A stretch of DNA of 64,000 nucleotides. Source: Psychrobacter sp. AH5 (GTDB lineage Bacteria; Pseudomonadota; Gammaproteobacteria; Pseudomonadales; Moraxellaceae). Position 1 is the first letter of the stretch. The number at the start of each line of letters is the position of its first letter. This document shows positions 1-11,482 of this stretch, piece by piece. Both the position numbers and the translations under genes were made by a program. The notes below the pieces were generated by a model. It searched no databases and had not been told where the DNA came from. It saw nothing but the letters and a program-made list of their open reading frames with translations. The stretch covers positions 2,232,001 to 2,296,000 of the forward strand of contig NZ_JAMBMT010000001.1 of NCBI RefSeq assembly GCF_040371085.1. Direction: 5' to 3'.

Positions 1-1
1 A

Positions 2-283
2 GATAAGGCGACCTCTCAGCATAACCTAACTGTCGGTATGGCAAGCAACGAGGCATTATCCAAAGTGCTCGATCAGCTCAGTAATAGCTATACCTCGCAC
101 GAGCTAACCGATGGCGAAACCGTCGAGCTAATTGTTCATACTAAGCCCGATATTAATGCCAGCCGCTATGAATATGTATTTAGCGAAGACTTTGCTAAGG
201 GTTTGGTGTTGCCTATCATCATTAAGCCGGATGGTAAAAAGGATGAAACTGTGATTAATCCGCATGAAGAAGGTGTTGAGTAG
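2..283 (+). CDS. 3' end of an unidentified gene (partial)
   Basis: The frame is open from the window edge to a TAG stop at 281-283, so this is probably the C-terminal 93 or so codons of a longer gene. An ATG at position 38 has no convincing ribosome binding site. The visible protein is soluble and acidic, with an alternating pattern that suggests beta-strands. I see no signal peptide, membrane segment or known motif. It is followed by an intergenic repeat and then the 3' end of ligA, so the two genes converge. I do not recognise the family. Confidence 0.55.
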   Translation, partial: DKATSQHNLTVGMASNEALSKVLDQLSNSYTSHELTDGETVELIVHTKPDINASRYEYVFSEDFAKGLVLPIIIKPDGKKDETVINPHEEGVE

Positions 284-330
284 GTTTTGTAGTAAGCGGT
301 ATCATTAAAATGTAGAAGGATTGTTGATTT

Positions 331-559
331 GTAGGGTGTGCACCGCGCACCGATTAAACTGCTCTGCCCGTCCGCAAGGCGAGAACTATGCTTTTATCTT
401 GCGCGAGGGACGAGCGCCGAGCTAAACCAGTAAAGAAAGCTAGCCTACAAACCGCATATTTCTATCTGTTAAAGAATCCGATGCTGAGGCCAGGCTTGTA
501 AAGCTTTGTCTTTTGCAATATATCTATAATTCGGTGAGTTACGCTATCACCCACCCTAC
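331..559. repeat. Intergenic inverted repeat, GTAGGGT/ACCCTAC family (copy 1)
   Basis: The segment begins GTAGGGTGTG and ends CCACCCTAC, which are inverted copies of one another with a mismatch. The interior contains a GTTACGC-type stretch also present in the copies at 13223-13341 and 19350-19521. It fills the space between the partial first gene and ligA. No open reading frame of note lies inside. It may be a small non-autonomous element or a structured intergenic repeat. Confidence 0.55.
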
Positions 560-581
560 AAATCGCTTTCATATTAAAGAG

Positions 582-2654
<2,073 letters not shown>

Positions 2655-2731
2655 CTATACTAGTTATTTAGCGATTGATAATAGCAACTATGATAACAAT
2701 TTAGGGGGCGCTTTACAGCAAACACTAGCAT

Positions 2732-2767
2732 AAAAAAACGCCAATTTTATCAGATAAAAATGGCGTT
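2732..2767 (-). terminator. Rho-independent terminator after zipA
   Basis: On the minus strand the inverted repeat AACGCCATTTTTATC / GATAAAATTGGCGTT is followed by a run of seven T. It lies about 25 bases after the zipA stop codon and before ligA. Confidence 0.85.
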
Positions 2768-2790
2768 AAACGGTGAGTTATTTGGCTATG

Positions 2791-3816
2791 TTAGCCTTCA
2801 TAATCACGAACTTGATTACGCAACTGCTGCTTATAATCAGGGGTAATCGGCTCATTATTTTCGTCTAACATCACCGCTTCCAAGTCGCTTGCCATCATAT
2901 AAGCGATGCTCATCATGCTATCAAAGCTACGTACGGCTTGCGGATGCGGCAGTGATAAAAACAGCACGATACCGCTATAAGTATTGGTCGCTACGCTATG
3001 CGGATCAAAGGGCGCGATACCACTCTCGGTGATACCCATCATGCTGAACCAAAGCATACCTGTGCCGTCTTTTTGCTCATAGCGATGGAACATATTCATC
3101 GCCCCAAAGCGCAAACCATACTTATCTACTAAACGTAATAAATCAGCGCCGCGAATGATAGCATTTGGGCGCTCTCGGCTGGGCTGCGGTAAAATGGTAA
3201 TATTGATATTGTCTTTGGCGTTAATCAGTGGGCCATTTTGCGCCTCATCAATAGGCGTCAATAGATGCTGATCAAGCACTGGGCTGTTGTCCGTGAAGCT
3301 TGGCTCCTCGGCAGTATCAATCACTGGCATCAGACTGTCAGTAGCAGATACTAGGCTTGAGAAGGCATCAAACTCTTGCTCACCTGCTACCTCCCTATGC
3401 TGCTCTTTGGCTAGCTCTGAAAACTCATTATCATCCGCCCGCTTCTGCTCAGCTTGCCAGCGCGCATAATCAGTATTGCCTTCATTATCAAAACTATGAG
3501 CAGTCTCATTACGATACTCAGGCAAATGCCGATCGTTTTGAGTAGGATTTTGGCTCAGTGGCTCATCTTCTACCACAGCATTTAGATAATCCCTATCAGG
3601 AGCAATCGTGGTCTCGCCTGCGAGGGTATCATCAAGATCAGGCTCATCAACGACATTACGCTCATGACGCGGAATAATAGGAATACCGTTTTTATCATAA
3701 TTAACGACAGCCGCTTCAGTGTTTTGGCGACGCTTAAAGCTACGAATGACCATATACAGTCCTGCTAAGACGATCAAAGCAGCAATGGCAATTAATACAA
3801 ACTGGATAGCGGTCAT
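2791..3816 (-). CDS. zipA: Cell division protein ZipA
   Basis: ZipA anchors FtsZ protofilaments to the inner membrane during division. The protein has the typical layout. An N-terminal membrane segment at about residues 3-25 is followed by a basic stretch (KRRQ). A long, acidic and poorly conserved linker runs to about residue 200. The C-terminal FtsZ-binding domain lies at about 205-335 and contains the LLRLVDKYGLRFGAMNMFHR region. The length of 341 residues is normal for the family. The start has an AGGA site about 10 bases upstream. The gene lies between smc and ligA, a neighbourhood known in Moraxellaceae. Confidence 0.95.
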   Translation of the reverse strand: MTAIQFVLIAIAALIVLAGLYMVIRSFKRRQNTEAAVVNYDKNGIPIIPRHERNVVDEPDLDDTLAGETTIAPDRDYLNAVVEDEPLSQNPTQNDRHLPEYRNETAHSFDNEGNTDYARWQAEQKRADDNEFSELAKEQHREVAGEQEFDAFSSLVSATDSLMPVIDTAEEPSFTDNSPVLDQHLLTPIDEAQNGPLINAKDNINITILPQPSRERPNAIIRGADLLRLVDKYGLRFGAMNMFHRYEQKDGTGMLWFSMMGITESGIAPFDPHSVATNTYSGIVLFLSLPHPQAVRSFDSMMSIAYMMASDLEAVMLDENNEPITPDYKQQLRNQVRDYEG

Positions 3817-4131
3817 GACAGATAAATCCTAGTAACAGTAAGAGCAATGATGAAAATAACCCTAAAGGTAAAGTTATAAATGCGTCAGTAGCTTGAATGG
3901 CAATAGTCTATCACGGCTATCATACAGCGTCATCATACTGTAATAGTTTGACACGTCTTTATGGCTAGCCTGCCAAGCATACTTTGGACAAATAGAGCAA
4001 AGACACTCTATAAAATATGTAAAAATTATAACTCTGTTAATTTTACCTTAAATAATCAAGTTTGTTTACTAATTGTTGAAGCGCGTTACGTAATCTTAAA
4101 TAGTTGCGGTAATAGCCTCAGTTAGCAAAAA
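3817..4131. other. Intergenic region between smc and zipA
   Basis: These 315 AT-rich bases lie between the smc stop and the zipA start on the minus strand. They presumably hold the zipA promoter. I see no hairpin with a T-run, no repeat and no plausible small gene. Confidence 0.4.
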
Positions 4132-7100
4132 TCAGCTCTCGATGTATTTCTCTGCCTCCTCCAGCGAAACGCTCACTAACGTTGAGATGCCAGCCGTTGG
4201 CATAGTAATGCCTTTGAGCTCATCGGCAATCTGCATCGAGAGTTTGTTATGACTAATAAAGATAAACTGTAGATCATCAGCCAGCTCCCTAATAAGGTTG
4301 GTAAAACGGGCGACGTTAGCATCATCAAGCGGTGCATCGACTTCATCAAGCACACAAAAGGGCGCTGGATGCTGCTTGAATATCGCAAAAATTAGGCTCA
4401 GCGCAGTCAGAGTTTTCTCGCCGCCTGACAATACTGCTAGACGACTGTTGCGCTTGCCTTTGGGCTGCGCCATCAAGGTTAAGCCTGCGCGCCAGTGCTC
4501 TGACTTACTTGCCCCTATATCATCGGCTAGCTCTTCGGTATTTAGCGTGAGACTGGCCTGCCCGCCGCCGAACACTTTGGCAAAAAGCTTAGATAATTCG
4601 ATATTGACTGACTCCAAGGTCTGCATAAATAGCGTCTTGGTAGTCTCATCGATAGAGGCGATAGCCGCGCTCAAAGTCTGCATACTCGCGGCAATATCAT
4701 CCACTTGCTGGGCTAGCAGCTCTAAGCGCTCATTGACCTCAGCCAGTTCCGCTACGGCAGCGAGATTGACCGCGCCTATCTTACTGATACGCTGATGAAG
4801 TTCGGCTTGCTGATCTTGAAGCTCAGCGATTTTATCAGGACGTACCTTACGCTCATGAGTGATAAAGTCGGTGAGCAAACTTGAGACACTTATCTTGGCT
4901 TGAGGCGGCTCTTCATTACTTTTGGCTAGCATCTGATAATAGTTATCAAGCGCCTTTTGCACGTTCTGTTTAGCATCGCTAAGCTTGGACTCGCTAAGCG
5001 CTAAGGCAGTGGCTTGCTCAGCACGCTTGTTTTGCTGAGCCTGTAATTCGTTTTGTAAAGCATCCAGCGTTAGTTGCTGCGTATTATAATCAGCTTTGAG
5101 CGTCGTTAGCCCTTCTTCGCGCTCGGATAATAAGGTTTGCTGCGTATCACGCTTGGTAGTTATAGCCTGTAGCTGCTGCTGTAGTGGGGACTGCTGCTGC
5201 TGATAGCTATCACGCTTGGCTAGCAAGGATTGCTGGTGCTGCAAAGCGCTATCGCGCAGCTTTTTAGCCCGCATAAGACTGCTTAGCGTATGCTCAAGGC
5301 GCATCTCACCTTTTTGCTGCTGCAATTGTAATGCTTGCCATGCCTCCTCAGCGCTTTGACGATGGCGTTGCAACTCCTTACGCTCACCCTGTAGCTGTTG
5401 ACGCAGCCGTTCGGCCTCTTTAATTTTCGGCATTAGTTTTTGTAAATCAGTTTCAATTTGCTCGCGCTCAGCAGTAAGCGCTTGCTGCTCCGTCGTAAGC
5501 TCTTGTTGTTCAGTCTCTAAAGCCAGTTTTTCGCTATGTAAGCGCTGCGCGTCCGCTTGCTGTTGTTTAAGCTTGGCCTGCTCAGTGGCTAGCTGCTGCT
5601 GATACTGATAGCTGTCGCGGATGAGCTGCTCGTTTTGTGCGCGGCTTTCATCTAAGTCTATCTTTATCGCGTCATAATCGCTTTGGCTTTTTTTTATGGC
5701 TTGTTGCCAGGTATGGATTTGCTCATCGCTATCATCAAGCAACTTGGCGAGCTGCGCTAAGCGCTCTTGCTGCTGTAAGCGCTGCGTCAAAAATTGGCTA
5801 TTAGACTGACTGCCTGCTTGCTGAGTCAACTGCTTAAAATGGATCGTACCTTTAGTACTGATCAGCCAACCATCAATCGTTAATAATAAAGCCGAGGCTG
5901 GTAATACTTCTATAATTTTAGTTAATTCGATAATTTTTTTACTATTAGCTTTATTATCATCAATATATAAATAGCATTGCTGCCACAGCGCTAAACTCGG
6001 CTTAGCAATGAGCGCTGATAACGGCAGTACTTTAGCTTGCAAATCAGCGGGTAGCTCGGTGCTACAATCCTGATTTGAGCCATTATCTACCTTAGCAGGT
6101 AACCATAAGCTATGATTATTGCTAGAGGCTTTATTTTGCTTAGATTGCACCATTTGACTGTGTTGAAAATTAAGCAAACTAGGTAGATATCTGGTAAACG
6201 CTTGCGCCGAGTCGGTTTGGGCCTGGTTATCGATAAGTACCTGACTATCTAACCACAGCGCTAGCACGCTATCGAGCAGCGGTGCGTGCTGCTTCCCTTT
6301 CGCAGTTAGCTCGATTTGATTACGCAAAGTGCTGGTAGGTAGTAAGGTTTCGCTATCCGTTTCGCTAACCAAAGCTTTTCTATCTACTAAACCCTTATCA
6401 GTTTTTGCGCTTGACGCCGTTGGCTTCTCAGTAGTTTTAGGATGCAGTATTTTATGCAGAGCATCGTATTCGCCAGCCAATAGCGCCTGATTTTTTTCTT
6501 GCTGAGTCAGCTCGGTTTGCTGCTCAGTCAAACGCTGCTGCAAAGTATGCGCTTGCGGCTGCAAGTCCGCTAACCTATCAGCCACGCTATCTTGTTGACG
6601 ACTGACTTGTTGGAGCTGCTGCTCTAAGTGGTCAATAATAGTATTAGCGCTGCTATTAGCAAAAGATTGAGCCTGTTGCCACAGTGTTTGCCAGCTTTGC
6701 TGACGGCGAAGCAATTTATCTTGGTTAAGCTGATGGCGTTTTTGCGCTTGGCTGTTGATCGCTAGCTGCTGTTCTAGATTGCGTGCGCTATCTTGCAAGC
6801 GCGACAGCTGACTTTGTGCCTCAGACCAAGCTTGCTGTAGCGGCTGCTCATTGGCTTGATACGTCTGACGTTTTGCCGCGAGCTTAGCAAGCTCTGGACG
6901 TAGATTATCTGTCTCGATCTGCTGCTTCGCGTACTCTGCTTCTAGCGTCTCAATCTCTACAATAGATTGCTCTCGCTGCTGCTCCAAAGTCGCTAGCTGC
7001 TGTGCGGTAGCTGTAAGTTTGGCAGTGATATCGTCAAGCTGATGCTGCGCTTGCTGAAGCTCAAGCTGCTGCTGATAATGCACGCTCTGTGATTCTTCTT

Positions 7101-7965
7101 TGAGCCACTGCTCTTGGTTAATTTGCGCGGTTAGTTTGTCTTGCTTAGCTTTTAGCTGCTCATAGCGAGCTTGCCGTGCCGCTACCTCAGCCGCGCTTTG
7201 CTCGTAAGTACTCTTATGCTGCTGCTGCGTTTGCTTGGCTTGGTATAACTGCTGAATCGCCAGTTGCTGCTTGATATCGGCTAGGCTCTCGTTTAGCTCA
7301 TTATAACGCTGCGCGCTAGTGGCTTGACGCGCTAAGCTCTTTTGTTGCCGCACCAACTCGCTTTGCATATCCTGCAGGCGAGCTAGATTATCCTCAGTCA
7401 TCGATAGCTTCTTTTGCGTCTCCTCCCGCCTTGCCTGATAACGTGAGACGCCAGCGGCTTCTTCGATAAACTCCCGCAGTTGCAGCGGGCTTGAATCAAC
7501 AATACGCCCAATCATGCCCTGCTCAATCACCGCGTAACTCCGCGCGCCAAGCCCAGTTCCTAAGAACACATCGACCACATCACGGCGGCGACAGCGTGTG
7601 CCATTGATAAAATAATCAGAGCGCCCCTCTAAGTTAATTTGCCGACGTACCGATAGCTCATGATAGAGGTTGAACTCATGGCGAATACCCGTTTGCTCAT
7701 CTTGCGTATGCTCAAAGGTTAGCTCAACGCTCGCCACACTTTTGGCGGATTTATTCTGCGTGCCCGCAAAGATCACATCGCTCATCGCGCCGCCACGCAA
7801 TTGCTTGGCGGAGCTCTCGCCTAATACCCAGCGGATAGCATCAATGACGTTCGATTTACCGCAGCCATTTGGCCCAACGATAGCAGTGATGCCGCGAGGG
7901 AAAGTAAAAGTGGTGACATTGGCAAAAGATTTAAAGCCTGCCAGCTTAAGAGATTTTAGACGCAT
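4132..7965 (-). CDS. smc: Chromosome segregation ATPase Smc
   Basis: Core ATPase of the SMC condensin that compacts and segregates the chromosome. The N-terminal head carries the Walker A motif GPNGCGKS at about residues 31-38. Two long glutamine-rich coiled coils flank a hinge at about 540-720. The C-terminal head has the signature LSGGEK at about 1178 and the Walker B stretch FCVLDEVDAPLDDAN at about 1205. At 1277 residues it is somewhat longer than the common 1150-1200. The extra length seems to lie in the coils and in a polar insertion near the hinge. No scpA or scpB is in the window. No clear ribosome binding site precedes the ATG. Confidence 0.96.
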   Translation of the reverse strand: MRLKSLKLAGFKSFANVTTFTFPRGITAIVGPNGCGKSNVIDAIRWVLGESSAKQLRGGAMSDVIFAGTQNKSAKSVASVELTFEHTQDEQTGIRHEFNLYHELSVRRQINLEGRSDYFINGTRCRRRDVVDVFLGTGLGARSYAVIEQGMIGRIVDSSPLQLREFIEEAAGVSRYQARREETQKKLSMTEDNLARLQDMQSELVRQQKSLARQATSAQRYNELNESLADIKQQLAIQQLYQAKQTQQQHKSTYEQSAAEVAARQARYEQLKAKQDKLTAQINQEQWLKEESQSVHYQQQLELQQAQHQLDDITAKLTATAQQLATLEQQREQSIVEIETLEAEYAKQQIETDNLRPELAKLAAKRQTYQANEQPLQQAWSEAQSQLSRLQDSARNLEQQLAINSQAQKRHQLNQDKLLRRQQSWQTLWQQAQSFANSSANTIIDHLEQQLQQVSRQQDSVADRLADLQPQAHTLQQRLTEQQTELTQQEKNQALLAGEYDALHKILHPKTTEKPTASSAKTDKGLVDRKALVSETDSETLLPTSTLRNQIELTAKGKQHAPLLDSVLALWLDSQVLIDNQAQTDSAQAFTRYLPSLLNFQHSQMVQSKQNKASSNNHSLWLPAKVDNGSNQDCSTELPADLQAKVLPLSALIAKPSLALWQQCYLYIDDNKANSKKIIELTKIIEVLPASALLLTIDGWLISTKGTIHFKQLTQQAGSQSNSQFLTQRLQQQERLAQLAKLLDDSDEQIHTWQQAIKKSQSDYDAIKIDLDESRAQNEQLIRDSYQYQQQLATEQAKLKQQQADAQRLHSEKLALETEQQELTTEQQALTAEREQIETDLQKLMPKIKEAERLRQQLQGERKELQRHRQSAEEAWQALQLQQQKGEMRLEHTLSSLMRAKKLRDSALQHQQSLLAKRDSYQQQQSPLQQQLQAITTKRDTQQTLLSEREEGLTTLKADYNTQQLTLDALQNELQAQQNKRAEQATALALSESKLSDAKQNVQKALDNYYQMLAKSNEEPPQAKISVSSLLTDFITHERKVRPDKIAELQDQQAELHQRISKIGAVNLAAVAELAEVNERLELLAQQVDDIAASMQTLSAAIASIDETTKTLFMQTLESVNIELSKLFAKVFGGGQASLTLNTEELADDIGASKSEHWRAGLTLMAQPKGKRNSRLAVLSGGEKTLTALSLIFAIFKQHPAPFCVLDEVDAPLDDANVARFTNLIRELADDLQFIFISHNKLSMQIADELKGITMPTAGISTLVSVSLEEAEKYIES

Positions 7966-8143
7966 GAGATATCGATAAACTTGCTAAAAACAGGCGGCTA
8001 TTCTACCTGAAAATGGGAGGGGGTTTTGAAGTTTGTATTCAAAGTTATAGGTAATTAAATAAGCAAGCGCTCAGCTATTTTCAATAGATGAACGCCTTTG
8101 TGGTGAGACAATATATTAACAGTCATAGAAATCAAACTAGCCG

Positions 8144-10186
8144 CTAGACACTTAGCTTATTTTCACCAGCAACTACTTTTAGCGTTTGTTCTACTCTACT
8201 ACTATAAGTTTGTTGGAGTATGTCACTAACAAATATCCATTCGGACTGACAAGACTCAGGTGTGACGGTGATCGCCATATAACCACGGTCACTAGGATTG
8301 ATATACTCTAAACCCGGTATTAGCTGAGTTAATACCGCTTTTACCTGTGCTGGGGGATTAGGAATATACTCTTCAAAGCCTGGAGAGCTGACCGAGCTAG
8401 TGGCAAATTCGACGCCAACTGCTGTGCCGTCATTCGTAGTCAAGTTATTCGCCCAAGCATTATGAGTGTCGCCTGCTAGTACTACTAAATTCTTATTTAA
8501 GCTTTTAGCGGTTGTTAATACGCGCTCACGTGCTGAGCCATAGCCATCCCAAGCATCAATGTTATAAGGAATAGGAGGCTGCTGTAACAGCGCAATATCT
8601 TTAGAGGTTAACGTTTGCGGAGCGGTTTGAGCTTTATTAACTAAGGCTAAATAAGCATTGATATCGAGCCCAAGCCTAGGATCAGCCAAATTCAAAATTA
8701 CAGGCGCGGGTATATCCATACGCCCCATCAGAATCTGTTGACCAAGTATTTGCCATTTAGCATTTGATTGTTGCATCTGATTGACTAGCCAGTTGCTCTG
8801 ACTAAGTCCTAACAACTCTCTACTAGGATCATTCGTTGCGGACATAAAGGCAGCAGTATCAATATAAGCGCCAACGGTAGAGTTACTTTTGATAAAATCG
8901 ACATAGTTGAGCTGTTTATCACGGCCAATGACGCGGGTATCTAGCATATTGAGACTCATCAAGTTACCAAACTCAAAGCTACGGTAGATAATACTTTGTG
9001 AGTTAGTATTGGTACGTATTGGCATCCACTCATGATAAGCGGTGACAGCCTCCAGCTTCCGCTTATCCCAGCTACCCTCTTTGCTAGGTTGATGATTTAA
9101 AGCGCCATCTTCATAGGTATTGTTAGCTAGCTCATGATCATCCCATACCGCAATCATAGGTGCGGTAGCATGCAAATCTTGCAGATCTGGATCGGTCTTA
9201 TATTGAGCATAACGAGTTCGATAGCTATTGAGCGTAAAAGCTTCTTGCTCTGGCATGACCTCACGATCAATGGCTGCTGCATCCTCCGAAGCATAAGCGG
9301 GTACGACATTACCCTGAGCATCAGTAGTGGTGCGGCCATATTCATAAATATAATCTCCTAGATGAATAAGAACATCTAAATCATTACGCCTGGCAGCATC
9401 AGCATAAACATGGAAAAACCCAGCGGAATAGTTGGCACAGCTAAAAACGGCCATTTTGACTTGGTTGACTTGTCCAACAGGTAAGGTCTTAGTTTTACCA
9501 ACACGGCTTGCCTTATTGCCTACTACAAACTGGTAGTAATAAACTGTATTAGGCTCTAAGCCCTCGACATCCACCTTGACAGTATAATCCTTGATAGCAC
9601 TCGTTGTTACCTCGCCTTGCTTAATTACCTTATTCATTTGCGAATCACTAGCTACAAACCACTTAACTACAAATTGGTAAGAGCCTACTCTCTGCGGGGT
9701 TACCCTTGTCCACAATATCACACGATCCGCTAAAGGATCGCCACTAGCAACGCCGTGATCAAAGCTAATAGCAGCATCAATAAAGGTATTATCGTTATCA
9801 TCATTACACCCTGCTAAGCCTAGACTGCTAGCACCTACAGCCGCCACGCCTATAGAACCAAAGCCCTGAATAAAGCGGCGTCTATTGAGGGCTATTTTAT
9901 CTTGAGGACTATTATCAGGTGGTGATTGAGATAAGCGGTTGTCAACAGCAGGCCTAGAGGAGGGAGTATCGATAGGGTTCTGTAAGGTATCAATAAAAGC
10001 ATTATGAATAACTTTTTTATTATTGATGTTATTTACGTCACTTTTGATAGCACTCTGTTTATCCGTAGCGTTTTTATCAATGCTATTTTTTACGGTTTTA
10101 TCATCATCTTGCTTCATGGTAGTGCATCCTTGTACTATAATTTGCCATCTAAATAGCGACCTATAACGGATAGGCTGCATGGTCAT
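8144..10186 (-). CDS. PhoD-like alkaline phosphatase/phosphodiesterase, Tat-exported lipoprotein
   Basis: Metal-dependent phosphatase of the PhoD family that releases phosphate from esters outside the cytoplasm. Metal-site motifs are visible: FSCANYSAGFF, HLGDYIYEYG, VWDDHELANN and LAGDTHNAW near the C-terminus. The export signal NRRRFIQGFG followed by a hydrophobic stretch and LAGC is a twin-arginine signal with a lipobox. It lies unusually far in, near residue 102 of the longest frame or residue 79 from the internal ATG at 10117. That internal ATG has an AGGA site, but the ATG at 10180 also has a good GGGAAG site, so the start is unsettled. A polar, low-complexity leader therefore precedes the Tat signal. 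The gene appears monocistronic. Confidence 0.88.
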   Translation of the reverse strand: MTMQPIRYRSLFRWQIIVQGCTTMKQDDDKTVKNSIDKNATDKQSAIKSDVNNINNKKVIHNAFIDTLQNPIDTPSSRPAVDNRLSQSPPDNSPQDKIALNRRRFIQGFGSIGVAAVGASSLGLAGCNDDNDNTFIDAAISFDHGVASGDPLADRVILWTRVTPQRVGSYQFVVKWFVASDSQMNKVIKQGEVTTSAIKDYTVKVDVEGLEPNTVYYYQFVVGNKASRVGKTKTLPVGQVNQVKMAVFSCANYSAGFFHVYADAARRNDLDVLIHLGDYIYEYGRTTTDAQGNVVPAYASEDAAAIDREVMPEQEAFTLNSYRTRYAQYKTDPDLQDLHATAPMIAVWDDHELANNTYEDGALNHQPSKEGSWDKRKLEAVTAYHEWMPIRTNTNSQSIIYRSFEFGNLMSLNMLDTRVIGRDKQLNYVDFIKSNSTVGAYIDTAAFMSATNDPSRELLGLSQSNWLVNQMQQSNAKWQILGQQILMGRMDIPAPVILNLADPRLGLDINAYLALVNKAQTAPQTLTSKDIALLQQPPIPYNIDAWDGYGSARERVLTTAKSLNKNLVVLAGDTHNAWANNLTTNDGTAVGVEFATSSVSSPGFEEYIPNPPAQVKAVLTQLIPGLEYINPSDRGYMAITVTPESCQSEWIFVSDILQQTYSSRVEQTLKVVAGENKLSV

Positions 10187-10273
10187 CTTCCCTGATCTTC
10201 TATCTAATCGACTAATCTTCCTGATTTAATTAAATAGAGATATACAAAATGTTATCATAAACCTTTAATTATA

Positions 10274-10405
10274 GGTGGTGTTTTAAAAAGTATGCTGGCG
10301 ATAAAAGTCAATAAGAAATCTATGCTAAGTTCTCTGATTCTATAGGGCTTTCAAGGCTTCAAAAATTGTTCAAATTTTAATCAGCATACTTTTTGACACA
10401 CCACC
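10274..10405. mobile_element. MITE-like element with 24-bp inverted ends and 8-bp target duplication
   Basis: The left end (10274-10297) begins GGTGGTGT and ends AAAAAGTATGCTG. The right end (10382-10405) is its inverse with two or three mismatches. The element is flanked on both sides by a perfect direct repeat TAATTATA (10266-10273 and 10406-10413). The 132-bp body has no coding capacity. GG-starting ends and an 8-bp duplication are typical of elements moved by IS1- or IS1595-type transposases. The family is inferred, since no transposase is in the window. Confidence 0.8.
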
Positions 10406-10455
10406 TAATTATAAATACCATATTATTTAGTTATAAAGAGCTTAATAAACAAAAC

Positions 10456-11259
10456 CTAAATTACCCCAATGCCGCCTAAAAACAACTGACCGCCTGCAAA
10501 TATCAGTAGCACGCCAAAAGCCCGTTTTAGCATCAGCGCCGGTAATTGATGCGCCAGCTTTGCGCCGACTTTGGCGGTGATAAAGCTCGCTATCGAGATA
10601 CAAATAAAACCTATGATATGCACGAAACCTATTGTGCCTGCAGGCAGATTAGTGACGTCTTGACCAAACCAAGCAAAGCCTAGCGCGCCTGCCACGGCAA
10701 TGGGTAGACCACAAGCGGCAGAGGTGCCAACGGCCTGCTTCATCGGTAGCCCCGCCCAATTCAAAAACGGCACGGTCAAACTACCGCCGCCAATCCCAAA
10801 GATAGAGGACGCCATGCCAATGCCTGTACCCGCGCCTACTTGGATGCCTTTGGACGGTAGCGGCTTGCCTAGCTGTTCTTTATTGGAGAAAAACAGCATT
10901 TTTAGTGCCACTAATAACGCGCCAATACCGATGATGGCTTGTAGGGCTTGCCCATCGATCCTATCGGCAATGCCTGCGCCAACCACACTGCCCATGACTA
11001 GGCCGATAGCCATACCGCGCCAAATCTCCCAACGCACACCGCCGCGCTTATTATGGGCTGTGAGTGAGCTGATAGAGGTAATAATAATGGTCGCCAAAGA
11101 AGTGCCAACCGCTAAATGAGTGACGACCTCGGGTGAGAAATTATAGGCAGTAAAGATCCAAACTAGCGCAGGCACGATAATCATGCCGCCGCCAATACCG
11201 AATAAACCGGCACAGACTCCGGCAAAGGCGCCTGCAATCACAAACCATACATATAGCAT
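10456..11259 (-). CDS. TauE/SafE family anion exporter/permease
   Basis: An integral membrane protein of 267 residues with about eight predicted membrane segments. It has the two family repeats, each with a glycine-rich motif: AGLFGIGGGMIIVPAL near the N-terminus and SSIFGIGGGSLTVPFL at about 155. Members of this family (COG0730) are linked to export of sulfite, sulfoacetate or other organosulfur anions. The substrate cannot be read from the sequence. The gene stands alone between the MITE-like element and birA, which is divergently transcribed. Confidence 0.9.
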   Translation of the reverse strand: MLYVWFVIAGAFAGVCAGLFGIGGGMIIVPALVWIFTAYNFSPEVVTHLAVGTSLATIIITSISSLTAHNKRGGVRWEIWRGMAIGLVMGSVVGAGIADRIDGQALQAIIGIGALLVALKMLFFSNKEQLGKPLPSKGIQVGAGTGIGMASSIFGIGGGSLTVPFLNWAGLPMKQAVGTSAACGLPIAVAGALGFAWFGQDVTNLPAGTIGFVHIIGFICISIASFITAKVGAKLAHQLPALMLKRAFGVLLIFAGGQLFLGGIGVI

Positions 11260-11482
11260 TATCGAAATCCTTATTATTTTGCGCTCATTGTCTTAGCTAT
11301 TTTTTGGCTTATCTTTTAGCAAGCGCATTTTTAGCTCATAATAACTAGGCTAGCCAAGAATGGCCTATAATAGCATGCGCTTAGTACTTCAATATTTGTA
11401 TCATTATCTTATTCGATACTCTATAAACCTCTTTATTTAGGCGCAGACCCTTTATTTATTAACTACTATAGCGACTTCCCTT

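Noticed and set aside
4298..4795. Plus-strand open frame of 165 codons inside smc
   Set aside because: It lies wholly opposite the conserved ATPase head of smc, and its translation has no domain; it is a by-product of that coding sequence.
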